Under the pieces are notes generated by a model. It was not told the origin of the DNA. It searched no databases and worked only from the letters and a program-made list of their open reading frames with translations. Shown one piece after another: positions 1 to 11,017 of a DNA stretch of 64,000 nt; the stretch's first letter is position 1, and the number at the start of each line of letters is the position of its first letter. The stretch comes from Paracentrotus lividus (lineage: Eukaryota > Echinodermata > Echinoidea > Camarodonta > Echinidae). A program made the translations under genes and the position numbers. The DNA lies in contig CALNVZ010003430.1 in the NCBI GenBank assembly GCA_940671915.1, positions 21,281,208-21,345,207 of the forward strand. The letters are read 5' to 3'.

Positions 1-27
1 AGTCCCCCCTCCCCCAAAAAAAAAAAA

Positions 28-44
<17 letters not shown>

Positions 45-58
<14 letters not shown>

Positions 59-1477
59 AAAATTGGGTCATTGTCATCTAGAAGAGTGTGTCTTCCTTTA
101 ATTTTGTGGTTGTCTGGAATTAGTCTGTAGGCACAGACCCTCATAAGCCACAAAGTTAACATATTCTGAATTCTGAGACTACATTGTACTATAGGTCATT
201 TGCTCTAATTGTTCCTGACAAGGTACATTTACCTTGTGAATATAATGTAGTTCTATACTGGTAATTTGCATATGTATGCTCAGATAGATTACACTCAAGT
301 TTCACTCCGGTTTTGACCAGGTTCACTCAAGTTTTGAATTAGAGTCTGTAATTATAGAATAGTATCCTGACCAACTTTCAGAGGTTCATGACATCACAAT
401 CAGTGGTCAAGTCCATTCTTATTGATCAAGGGCAAGATGTTGTGCATCAGAGGTCAGTTTCCTGAGGGGGAGAGGTCACAAGAATAGGTGGAACTGGGTC
501 AGTTATTGTGGCTATCAAAGGCTTGTACATGTATAATACAAGTTTGATTCAGTTCATTGTTTTTAATAGATCTACAATGTATGTGCTATAAGTATTTCTG
601 AAGTACATGTAGCCGTACATGTTAGAATGTAGGCCTAAGTAAAACTTCTGGTCTGATTTTTAGTTTAGTTTCAAAGTTACATGTACTATTTATGACTTTG
701 CTTGTTTTAATCAATTTGATTATGATCAATTGTGTTTCTTTTCCATTTGTTTAACTCTCTTCTTTTTTAAATAAATAAATAAAAAATTGGGTCATTGTCA
801 TCTAGAAGGTGTGTCTTCCTTTAATTTTGTGGTTGTCTGGAATTAGTCTGTAGGCACAGACCCTCATAAGCCACAAAGTTAACATATTCTGAATTCTGAG
901 ACTACATTGTACTATAGTCATTTGCTCTAATTGTTCCTGACAAGGTACATTTACCTTGTGAATATAATGTAGTTCTATACTGGTAATTTGCATATGTATG
1001 CTCAGATAGATTACACTCAAGTTTCACTCCGGTTTTGACCAGGTTCACTCAAGTTTTGAATTAGAGTCTGTAATTATAGAATAGTATCCTGACCAACTTT
1101 CAGAGGTTCATGACATCACAATCAGTGGTCAAGTCCATTCTTATTGATCAAGGGCAAGATGTTGTGCATCAGAGGTCAGTTTCCTGAGGGGGAGAGGTCA
1201 CAAGAATAGGTGGAAACTGGGTCAGTTATTGTGGCTATCAGAAGGCTTGTACATGTATAATACAAGTTTGATTCAGTTCATTGTTTTTAATAGATCTACA
1301 ATGTATGTGCTATAAGTATTTCTGAAGTACATGTAGCCGTACATGTTAGATGTAGGCCTAAGTAAAACTTCTGGTCTGATTTTTAGTTTAGTTTCAAAGT
1401 TACATGTACTATTTATGACTTTGCTTGGTTTTAATCAATTTGATTATGATCAATTGTGTTTCTTTTCCATTTGTTTA
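45..1477. repeat. Tandem duplication, two copies of about 709 bp
   Basis: Bases 45-753 and 769-1477 match almost base for base at an offset of 724, from the shared aattgggtcattgtcatcta to the shared ttccatttgttta. The visible differences are mostly single-base insertions or deletions. No convincing coding exon is seen in either copy. An A-rich (aaat)n stretch precedes each copy. Confidence 0.9.
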
Positions 1478-1510
1478 TCATTATACCACAAATATACAAT
1501 GTGCCTGTTA

Positions 1511-1760
1511 GAGGTGGACTCCAAACTGAAATTCAGATGATGTGAAATGTAGAATAAAATATAACAAGTACAACAATGAAATTTTTTTATACACATGTAC
1601 ATCTATGGAAAAAAAAAATGTGAGCAAAACTTTAAAAAAAATAATTATAACTTTGTTATTTTTCATCCGATTGTGGTGAAACTTTTAGTGTTGTACTTGT
1701 TATATTTTACTCAACATTTTAAATCAACTGAATTTCAGCCTGGAATCCTCCTTTCACCTC
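1511..1760. mobile_element. Foldback (MITE-like) element, about 250 bp
   Basis: The two ends are reverse complements: gactccaaactgaaattcag on the left matches the reverse complement of ctgaatttcagcctggaatcc on the right, and taaaatataacaagtacaac also recurs inverted. The terminal gactcc-a/g-ggctg motif and internal aataactttgttatttttcatccgat resemble the larger element at 32181-32790, so both look like one non-autonomous family. Confidence 0.75.
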
Positions 1761-1770
1761 AAGAGTTCAG

Positions 1771-1968
1771 ACTTTGCTTGATATGATGGACATAGGGTTT
1801 GTGTACATAGATAGCAACCTGGTATGTCCAAGGTATGCCCCAGTCCTGACCAAAACATCCCACAGGAAAAGAAACATGAGATCCTACCTCACTGACCAAT
1901 CACAGACGAGGTCATGTGACGTTGCAGACATGAGTAGGAGGACCAAGTTCAACCCCAAACATGTGTAG
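1771..1968 (+). CDS. Possible terminal coding exon, unrecognised protein
   Basis: After an acceptor-like ttcag at 1766-1770, the frame is open for 65 codons to TAG at 1966-1968. The peptide is hydrophilic and basic at its end, with LLDMMDIGFVYIDSNLVCPR early and a KTSHRKRNMRS basic patch, and it ends TKFNPKHV. I do not recognise the family. No upstream exon can be assigned within the window: the preceding 250 bp is a foldback element and 1-1477 is a tandem duplication. The stop codon lies inside the first unit of a 75-bp repeat. It could equally be chance open sequence. Confidence 0.3.
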   Translation, partial: TLLDMMDIGFVYIDSNLVCPRYAPVLTKTSHRKRNMRSYLTDQSQTRSCDVADMSRRTKFNPKHV

Positions 1969-2235
1969 TCTGTAGCATTCAGACTCTGAAGAGGTTTAGT
2001 TCATTCAGCAATAATAACTTCTAAACCCCAAACATGTGTAGTCTGTAGCATTCAGACTCTGAAGAGGTATAGTTCATTCAGCAATAATAAGCCTTCCTAA
2101 AACCCCAAACATAGTTGTAGCTGTACCCGCATTCAGACTCTGAAGAGTAATAGTTGTTCATTTCAGATTAACAATAAATTACTTCTAAAGCCCGCAAACA
2201 GCATGTGTAGTCTGTAGCATTCAGACTCGATAGAA
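1950..2235. repeat. Four-unit tandem repeat, about 75 bp per unit
   Basis: Units begin aaccccaaacatgtgtagtc and contain tagcattcagactctgaaga followed by ttcattcagcaataataa. The first two units are nearly identical. The third and fourth carry insertions, for example atagttgtagctgtacccgc. The first unit overlaps the last codons and stop of the exon candidate at 1771-1968. Confidence 0.8.
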
Positions 2236-2928
2236 GTATACAACAAGTGCTGGACTTCTTGGCAAGTTGTATTCAACACATGGTGTAGAGCTATTTTCTC
2301 CCAAAATTATTTCCTGCCAGGTTACTATTTCTACCCCAAGATGTAACTATAGACAGCGCTGGCGCCAGAAGGCGACAGCGGCTGTAGAAGGGATTTGCTC
2401 ATTTACGTTGAATATTGATTGGTGACCTTTTGAAGGGTCGACCCCGGAAGTAGAAAAAATCGCTGTGCTTTTGAACAGCAGCGGCATACGGCCCGCTAGA
2501 GCGCGCCTGCTCTAGCCGCCGTAGCTAGCTTGCTAGCAGACGCGCGCTCGCAGCGACCGGGAGGTCTATATCGCCATGTACCGTACCTGGCGATATGACA
2601 CAAGTTACGTGTTTGGAACTGATTTTTGCCTTCAATATCAAACACTCATTGTTATGACAACATAAATAGTGGAAAAACCTATCTGCTCTTGTATTCTTGG
2701 AAATTACATAAATTCAATGTGAGTATCATTTTTAAAAAAAATATATTACTTGTGAGAGATTCGGGTAACCAGCCCCACAACTAATCATCCGTCAGTTCCC
2801 GTCGCTTCGCGACGGGGACTGGTCAGTTTACCACCCAAGATGAAGAGTGGCAAGTTATAGATTTAATGGTTTGCTATATTGTGTAGAACAACCATGAGTG
2901 GTACTTTAGTTGAGGTTGTGAAAACATT
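2236..2928. other. Non-coding stretch with GC-rich palindromic repeat
   Basis: No gene is supported. 2355-2600 is GC-rich with short palindromes such as gctagcttgctagc and a tatcgcc...ggcgata pair. 2785-2825 holds a hairpin, cccgtcgcttcgcgacggg, whose flanks cagttcccgtcg and ggactggtc recur in inverted orientation at 47855-47895. This points to a dispersed repeat family. Confidence 0.5.
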
Positions 2929-3162
2929 TACTGTATTCGCTGTTAATTTTCGCGTGATTAATTTTTTGCAGTGAGCGGCCTCAAAACATGTTCCATGGTC
3001 TTAAATTCGCGCTGCATGTTCGTAAATCTCGCAATTGAACCCATTCAATACATGGCATAGAAGTTCATCCCTATATATTCACTGGTTTTTAAATTCGTGC
3101 CACGCCTATTGCGCGAAATCCGCGAAAATTAATGTACGGAGAATATTCCACGAATACAGTAA
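2929..3162. mobile_element. Short inverted-repeat element (MITE-like), 234 bp
   Basis: The ends ttactgtattcg and cgaatacagtaa are exact reverse complements, and the subterminal ttaattttcgcg pairs with cgcgaaaattaa. There is no coding capacity. It resembles other palindromic elements in this window in size and design but not in sequence. Confidence 0.75.
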
Positions 3163-3933
3163 TTGAGATGGATTCCAATTATTTATCATGCAGTAACATT
3201 AGATCGTTTACTTGGACAAACAACTATCAACAACATATGTTATAAAACATTGTTGAAATTGTGTCCACCTCCTGACATGTGCCAATTAAAGACTGACAAA
3301 TTTGCAAAGCAGTTTCAGACTCACACGATAATTAAACTGACATATAGCCAAATCTATCCTCACCAATCATGTATTAAAACATTGGTAATCACATAGCCAT
3401 ATTGAGCTGGACTTGTTGTTTTACTGTAATGTGTTTTACACATAGAGTAGTCCTGAGCTTTTTTTCAAACCCGAAGATCATATTTTCGAAGCTCTTACAA
3501 TATGCATGCCTACTCTGTTAATGTATATCATTTGATAAAGTGGATTTTAATTAGAATTATTTTTTAATGCATTAAATTTTTTTTTTAAAGACAAAGAAAC
3601 TTTGTGATTAAATTTTTAAAAAGAAGAAATGGAAATGAAAAATACCCTTTTTATTTCCCTCCTTTTTTTTGAGGGGGGGGGGGGTAGGGGTTAAAACTTG
3701 TGAGCTGGTACTGCACTGATATATGTATGTATTCCAACTTTTCACTATTTTACTATTTTAACTTTCAAAATCTTGACCCCTTGCAATAGTTTATGTACAC
3801 ACAAAAATGTGTACTATTGTACTTTTTACCTTAACAATTAAATATGGATGTGAATTTTACAAAAATATATATTTTAAAATATGAGTTTTAGTGTATAATA
3901 CATGTGCATCAGGCCAGGGCTGTATTATGCAAT
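3163..3933. other. AT-rich non-coding stretch
   Basis: No gene or structured element is supported. It contains homopolymer runs (poly-T and a G run near 3670) and AT-rich sequence with frequent stops on both strands. Confidence 0.4.
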
Positions 3934-4138
3934 TAGACCAGTTTACTAACATATTCAAATTTTATGCATACTTTTTCCTGGCGACATAAAAAGATTGAAC
4001 TACTATACATGGAATCCAGTTTGCATACATTAGTTGTTGCTATGTCAGACAAGCATGTGGCAAGCTTTCAGATTTTCAAGAACAACCTTTGTTTAAAAAA
4101 GTATGCATAAAATTGCAATATGTTAGTAAACTGGTCTA
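3934..4138. mobile_element. Foldback (MITE-like) element, 205 bp
   Basis: Left tagaccagtttactaacata pairs with right tatgttagtaaactggtcta, and inner aaattttatgcatactttt pairs with aagtatgcataaaattg. The arms are about 45 bp around an unrelated centre. There is no coding potential. Confidence 0.85.
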
Positions 4139-4299
4139 TTCATCATTTCATGGTGTTTACCCATTTATGTCTGAATTGAATTCCACTTTTCTTTTCAATT
4201 TTATAGCCATGACAAGATCCTCTGCATGAATGATGTTGTGGCTATTCACGTGTTATTAGAATTGAGTTTATAATTTCAATAGAAATTGCCTACCCCTAT

Positions 4300-4740
4300 T
4301 AAACCATTTCAATTATGCCTTGGGCATTATACGGTATGCCCTTTGTACCCAGAACGGCAAACCACATCTCAGCTATAGATTCATCATTAATGAATACAAG
4401 GGGTCTTCTTTGCCAAGACTAGCCCAGATCAGGTTCAGTGCGTGGGCAATGTGTTTACCAGGGTCTACTTTGCCTTCCTGTGCAGGCCAGTGTTGAAACT
4501 GCGGCGTGAGATTCATTGTTTTGATCGGACTGCGAGGGTCGTACAGCGATTCTCCAGTAACGCATGGTATTGCCCTGCATGCACGATAACAACATTGCCC
4601 CCATATGGTTCATGTGGCGTGTTATTTTTCGTCATCAGGATTGAGTACTTTTGTTGCTGGTCACCGTTGTGTTTATCACAGGTTTTTGTCGTGAATTTTG
4701 CTGGTTTTCGATTTGGCTGTGGAATATTCTCAGGTAACGT
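4300..4740 (+). promoter_or_regulatory. Possible promoter or non-coding first exon
   Basis: Local GC content rises relative to the flanks, and the segment ends in a good donor-like attctcag|gtaacgtt at 4733-4734. The reading frame through 4442-4792 is open but its peptide is Cys- and Phe-rich and looks like chance. It could be an untranslated leader exon or promoter of the downstream EEF2K gene, whose leader exon at 10342 begins after an acceptor. This is an inference only; transcript data would be needed. Confidence 0.2.
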
Positions 4741-5073
4741 TAAATTTGGAGTGATATTTGAGCAGTTCTATGATTTTTATGATCGCTATTAGATGATAAT
4801 TTGTATGTTTTGTTTGGGTTTTGTGCCTGATGTCATTTATGGGAAGTGTTTACAAGTATGTACAGTACCCTGGATGAACATGTCAGCTACTATATAAAAT
4901 GGTGCTATGTGTATGTTCAGTGAATATTATGAAATGTGGATAAATACTTACAGGGAGAAAATTTACGATCTAATCACATGTGATCATTTATATTTTACTC
5001 TTTAGTCAATAGGTGTTCCTCCACTTTCCAGTTTGCAAAAACAAAAAAAAAAAGGGGGGGGGAATAATATTAT

Positions 5074-5142
5074 AATATTTATAAAATCCACTGCAATATA
5101 CAAATGTATATTAATACATTGCAGTGGGATTTATAAATATTA
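5074..5142. mobile_element. Short palindromic element, about 69 bp
   Basis: aatatttataaaatccactgc and gcagtgggatttataaatatt are near-perfect reverse complements around a short AT centre. It probably is a small foldback or deletion derivative. No gene is present. Confidence 0.65.
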
Positions 5143-8100
5143 TCATTGCTGCATACATGCATGTAGATATCCCTCACCATTTGAAAAAGTTCCTAGAAAT
5201 CTGATTCGTGTATAATTTGCACAAGAACCTTTGCATATTACCTTAGTTGTAAACAAATTCAGGAGGAAAAAAATGCTTGAATGCTTGTATCAAACAAGGC
5301 ACCTGGATAAATTGATTAGATGGTTAAACCCTTTTTATAATACATTGTACGTGTTGTATTATGATGAGTGCATTTTCAGAATGTCTTAGCATCATTTTGT
5401 ATCTATTTTATGTTGCCAACAAAGGAAATTCATATATTCTGAAAGTGTGCATTCGGGCATGATAAAAGTGTTTAAAGCACCACTTTTGGGGTTATTAAAG
5501 AGGATGAACACATGTTCAGATTGAAATATTGAATATTATTATGAATGAATAAACATTTTTACAAAATGAAATAAAACATAATTTCTCTAAAAATTTGGAT
5601 CTTGGTATGCAATGAAAAAGTAATCATTTCATCAAATGTTGTCAGAGTCAGAGAACAAGATTGGCACATTTATTTCACTTTGAGGAAAGGAAATCGTATT
5701 TATAAGCTTCACAAATAGAATTGTTGAAATTAATCTTTCAATCTTAACATGGGTACAAGTAATATGAACATTTAAATGTTTATATCTTTAATGTTGAAGC
5801 TTGAAACTGATTGCACTCTTGATTTTGGCAATGTTCCAAGTTGATTTTAGAGCCTACAGCTGATCAATTTCCATGGTGTGTTATTGAAATATTTACATTG
5901 ATTTCAATATTTTCAAATCTCAAGCTGGGAATTGGTCAATAAAGTCATTGTGTTGTACAGCTCACGTGTACCGTGTATCACAATAACAATTTTGTACTTT
6001 AGACCTTATTAATTGCTCAATGTTTACTTTAGATATTCATATTTATTTAGAGTATGTCATAACTTTTTAGACAAATATGCACATCTTGTACGTGTGCTTC
6101 AAGTACATCAAGATGCAAAGTATGAAGGAAACTATAGAGCTGCATGAACAATTTCCACTAGCTACAACAAAAAATAAAAATATTGTACCTGTAGACCTAT
6201 GTAGAATTGCAGGCCCACCAAAATCCAGAATAATAATGTAATTTTGTTATGTTCTTTCTCAAAAGAATGAACATATTGCATTTTCATACCACAAGCAATT
6301 TTCGAGGATGCAACAAATTGCCATCCTTGGACGGTGTTGTGTATTCATTATTCAATGTGGTTATTTGGGGGCATAAGGACCAATATACATGTAGTATGTA
6401 TCATAGAAATTTCATTTAAAGACTGTGTTCCTCAGCCCCTCCCCCACTTTTTTTCAGTAAACATGCTCAAAAAAGGAGAAATTACCATTTTTAGTATGTT
6501 AAGGCCCCCCCCCCCCTCAAAAATGTTCCACCACCCCTTTTTTTCCTGTTTTGTTGTGTTTTTTTTTTAATTTTCATAGTTAACTTCTTAAGTTGACCAT
6601 AAATTCAACATACAGCTACAAATGTTCATGTAATTAATATTTACTTTAGTTCAATTATATTTTCCATATGATTGGAGTGTGCCTGGCATTGACTTTTTGT
6701 AGTACCAAGGAGCTTCTTGGTAATACATACATGTATTGTAGGTCTATGCATTGACCTATGTGCCACGTGCAGACCTGATTGGCTACAGATTGGTTCCATA
6801 TCACGTCACACGCTGTATGAGGTCATGTGACTATACTGACCCAGATCGGGACAAGAGGGCACATGATGATAGTCTTCAAGCACAGACTCTGATTTGAGTA
6901 ACAAAATATATAGTGCCTTGAGTGAGGTCTATTCTTGCTGCCTGTTGGGTGTCATGTCTTAGAAATTGTCAAGAGCTGCTTTAGTACAAGGCTGTTCGAC
7001 AAAGTACTTTATGTACTTTTATAGTTAGAAATGTCAGATGTCTTAGAAACACAAGTCTGTGTATTGAAAAAAATTGGGGCCTGCCCACCATACTAGGCTG
7101 TACTATATATTAATGAATTACAAGTGTATTTGCTATTTAAATGCCCAACGCCCATGTACATGTACGTGCAGTACGTTGACAAGTAGCCTACGATACAATA
7201 TTCCATATAATGGAAAAATACATTTATGGAACCTTTGTAAATGAAAATTACAAAAATCACAAAGTTCGAAGTATAGGGCTGATATTTGTATGAGATTCAC
7301 TTTTAGTGCTTCAGTAAAATGGGAGTACCGTTATCCATAATCCTAACAAGATTGACTCATTTTATGACATATATTCAACTATTATAATCTTAAATTATGT
7401 TTTTAACATCTGGACAATAAGCATAGCTTAAATGTTTAATGATGTGATAATGTGATTATTGCGAACAGGCCTATGTTTATTCTGATAAAATTGACACACT
7501 AACACATTCAACTGTAATGTTAAACATCTGGACAATATAAAGTGTAGCTTGGATGTTTAATGATGTGATTATGTGATTATTGGGAACTGTCATATTGACA
7601 CATTGCCTGGTAATTTGGATAAGCGCAAAGGTCACAGGTTGGGTCCAACCTTTTGAAAGATGGGAACAACCTGTAGTTGTGTACTCCATGTATGATACAG
7701 TGAACTCCATACACAAAATACATCTAAATAAACTTTTAACATACATTGTTGAAATTAATATTCTGTCATATTTTTGTAGACCTTTTTGGTTTTGCAGGAT
7801 GTCATGTGATTCAATTTGATTATGGTTTTGTTATGGACCTCAGAGTCAATTATGGAACTCTATCATTTGATTAATTAGATGAAAGTTTTAATTTGATAGA
7901 TAGAAGAGCTACAATGCATCACTAGTAATGACAAGTAATGAGGCAATTTTTCAGGGAATACAATTAGGTTCTTTCACTTTCATGTACATAGGCCTAATGT
8001 AGACCCTTTCAATCTTACCTTCAACTTCCTGAATGTGAAAAAAAAATTAAAACAGAAATTTATATACATGTACATGTATGCTGCACACAGTGTTTGATTC

Positions 8101-8233
8101 CTGTTTTTGATTTTTTAGATGGGGGTAAATGTGGAAACCTTATAATTAATAACTTTTGATACAACTTATTCACTCTCGATCAACTTCTGTAAGATGTCAA
8201 GTTGATCGTTGATCATCATGATTTTTATTTTCA
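5143..8233. other. Non-coding region upstream of EEF2K
   Basis: I see no supported exon or repeat gene in this 3-kb AT-rich stretch. Two near-copies of ttaatgatgtgat-atgtgattatt occur near 7437 and 7556, about 120 bp apart, each preceded by a catctggacaat motif. This suggests a local tandem duplication. Confidence 0.4.
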
Positions 8234-9465
8234 ACCCGTTGACGACGAAATTATTTAGCCTGATGTCATTACCCCGAGACGAGATTAAAAAAGAGACGAC
8301 CCTGTCCGCGCGTGCGGGCTCTGGTTAAATCGCTCATGCGTAGCCTGGTCGCACGCTGGTAATGGACCTTAGAAGTGAAACTTGATTTTTTTTTTTTAAA
8401 TATATATATTATTTTTTTCTATAATGTTTTTGGTGTTCTTAGTTCTCAATTGCCCCTTATCATTACATGATTGAATATTCTATATCGAGTCAAACTCGAT
8501 ATTACTACATAGAAAAGATAATAATATTGTGAACAAGAAAAGCATTCCACCGGTTTGTAAACTGAGTAGGCCTATCTTTTTTTGGCCTGAAAGAAAATGT
8601 CAACATTAAAGAAAACATTAATGAGTATGGAACAAGGTGAACAAAGGGGTGTTTTTTAGTGTTGTCCCTATATTTACAGATCTTTTATTGAATGTATTGA
8701 ATTTTCTTATACCATGTCCTAAGATGAACCTATGTGTTTTAGTTACAAAGGAAACAAAAATAAATTCCAGTCCTTTGGTTGCCGACTTGATTCTTGAACA
8801 CACTCTCTCTTTACTCTTTTCTTTTCATTTCTTACAAACTTCACACTAAGCCGTATATCCTCTTCCTTTGAGGTACTAATTGGGGGTTAGATATTGTAAG
8901 TCATTTAGGTTAGATATCGACCCGTTCTCTTATTCTAAAGAATAGTTTTCTTCTCAGCTAAGCCACTGGAAGCGCTGGCTAATTACAGCCACCGATCGAT
9001 ACTTCTTTATATCTCCAGATACATCCGGGTTTTTGTGTGTGCGCGCCCATGTTAGAAAATCGCTCACACCTTGCGCTGATCCATTGAATTTTCATGGGCC
9101 AACAATAAAAGAAGTACAAAGGAGGATCAGTGAAACCGAAAAAGCTAAAAATCGCTGATGGTAACTATACACTGGTCGACGCAATTCTTCTTGAGTGCCT
9201 GAGAAATATATCCATTTAAAAAGCTTATTTATTCAATATATCACATAGTTATGACGTGTTTTTCACAAGAACATATCGCTCTTTTCATAAATTAACTACT
9301 GCGTATAGCCAAAATTCAACAAAAGTAGTGCAAAAGGTGAATTTTAGGGGGTATTTGGTGATAAAGATGTGATCATTAGGGAACCGAGTATACCCGGTTC
9401 CCGTCCATGAGTGTGTTAGACGGGACCCGGGTATTCCCGGTTCCCGCTCTCAACGGGTTAATGAA
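8234..9465. repeat. Dispersed repeat bounded by aacccgttga / tcaacgggtt
   Basis: The block opens with aacccgttgacgacgaaatt and closes with ctctcaacgggttaatg, short inverted ends about 1.2 kb apart. Just inside the right end, ggttcccg-type palindromes occur twice (gtatacccggttcccg and gtattcccggttcccg). GC-rich islands near 8305 and 9050 contrast with AT-rich flanks. No open reading frame of substance is found, so it is probably a non-autonomous transposable element. Confidence 0.45.
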
Positions 9466-9879
9466 AAATATATTCGTGTTTACAGTTTCATAAATTGTTT
9501 TCTTGGCTGTTTGCCAAAATATAAACCTTTTTTCCTGTAAACATAGGAAACATCAATTTGCACCTTAGTTTCAGCGTAAAGCCCTACTTCCAAATACATT
9601 TTGATATACATAAAAATGTTCCTGTAACCTAATCAGACAATATTACCAGCGTTATTTTCTAGAGCCTCTCCAGATTCTGACAACCCACCCCCCCCCCCCT
9701 CTCTCTCTCTCTTTGTTGCTCACTCTCTTTCTCTGTGCTGAAACAAAATAGAAATACTGTAGGTCAACAGTAGCAAGGTCAAAGATATAAGAATTGCTAC
9801 ATTTTGTCCCATGTATTGTTTGTTCATCTTTAACATTCACTCCACTACATTGTATGCAACATCCATTCATTTGAGATAT

Positions 9880-10045
9880 CTAAGGGTGCTATCTCACTTC
9901 GCGGAGACGTCTCCGCGACCGAATAGAAAATTTCGTCTCCGCGATGGATTAAAAGTATTAGAGACGTCTCCGTGATATCGGAGACGTCTCTAATATTTTT
10001 TATCCGTTGCGGAGACATCTCCGCGAAGTGAGATAGCACCCTTAG
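9880..10045. mobile_element. Palindromic MITE, 166 bp, ends ctaagggtgctatctcactt
   Basis: The whole segment is an inverted repeat: ctaagggtgctatctcactt at the left is the reverse complement of aagtgagatagcacccttag at the right, with ggagacgtctccgcga pairs inside. Related pieces with gtatctcacttcgcg ends and gacgtctccgcgac cores occur at 37320-37360, 38145-38450, 41310-41360, 44450-44540 and 58944-59234, so the family is dispersed across the window. Confidence 0.9.
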
Positions 10046-10341
10046 TGTTGATGTTCAGGTGTACATGTATATTACAATTGCTTTGAAATAAAAGTAAATG
10101 TTTCAAAAGTAAAAATGACTTGTTGTACCAAGCTAGCGTACCAATCAATGCTCTTCATAATTGTATCAAAAGTTTTTTCATTTTTTATTTTTACATGAGT
10201 TTTTTCATTGCTTCTCATTCTAGGTAATTATGTTCTTATGTTGTATCGTTTGAATGAACCTGTGATGTTTCCAAATATCCCCTCCTCAATCTGTTACATC
10301 TGATATATCATTTTCCTGTCTTGCTTCCTATTTCACTACAG

Positions 10342-10817
10342 ATCCTAAGACCATTAGCTGCTTGAAGCCAGATATCCTGTTTACAGGAAGACCCGTTTAC
10401 AGTCAGTCGCGATTATCGAGCCCAAACTCATTCCTGAACCTTCCTTGAGACATGAAGTTCCCCTGGATCTCCACTTGACTGGGACTCCATATCAAAGACC
10501 GACTCTGAGAAAGTACATGTAGGAAACTCCAATCGTTGGTTGGAGTTGATGCACCTCACCTTGATTGCCCCCCAGTGTAGCAAAACCCTACAGTGATATA
10601 TAGGAACTCTGAGCAGATCCAACCACCCTCTGCACCAACTGCAACCAAACCCTAACTTGTTGATAGATCCTGTTTCTCAGCGCTTCCTTCATGTATACGT
10701 CGAACGCCAGCTTCCCAACCAGTCGACCTCCTTTACTTCTCCTTACCTTAGAACTAAACCACCCTCTTCAGTTATCCCTCTCACCCTTCAAGCCCGGTCA
10801 CCAGTCCCTATCGCGCC
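10342..10817 (+). other. EEF2K: EEF2K 5' untranslated leader exon
   Basis: An acceptor-like tttcactacag ends at 10341, and the exon-like GC-richer sequence runs uninterrupted into the start codon at 10818. It holds several upstream ATGs: one at 10450 opening a short ORF, a minimal ATG-TAG at 10517-10522, one opening a 16-codon ORF near 10545, and one at 10691 that overlaps the main start out of frame. The true transcription start is not visible. Confidence 0.55.
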
Positions 10818-10837
10818 ATGGCGGAACTCCAGTTTGA
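10691..10837 (+). promoter_or_regulatory. Upstream ORF overlapping the EEF2K start
   Basis: ATG at 10691 opens a 48-codon frame ending in TGA at 10835-10837, out of frame with and overlapping the main ATG at 10818. If it lies in the mature leader it would be expected to reduce initiation at the main start. The main ATG context (gcgccATGG) is strong. Confidence 0.4.
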
Positions 10838-11017
10838 GATCACTGACCTCCATCACGACCTCGATAACCAGGTCAACAGGAACTACAATGGACATCGTCA
10901 TCAGAGCAGCAGCAGCGATGACGATGAGGAGATGCATATCGAGCCCCTGATTGACTACCTGCTGAAGGAGCAGCAGCCGTCCCACAGTACACCCATGAAG
11001 GCAGATAATATCAACAG
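10818..11017 (+). CDS. EEF2K: EEF2K coding exon 1 (residues 1-67)
   Basis: Starts MAELQFEITDL and contains a SSSSDDDEE acidic patch. It ends in phase 2 at a cag|gtaagc donor. The N-terminal region is poorly conserved in the family. Confidence 0.88.

Noticed and set aside
4442-4792. 116-codon open frame, plus strand
   Set aside because: Cys- and Phe-rich composition with no recognisable domain, and a good splice donor interrupts it. It is better read as possible leader or chance.
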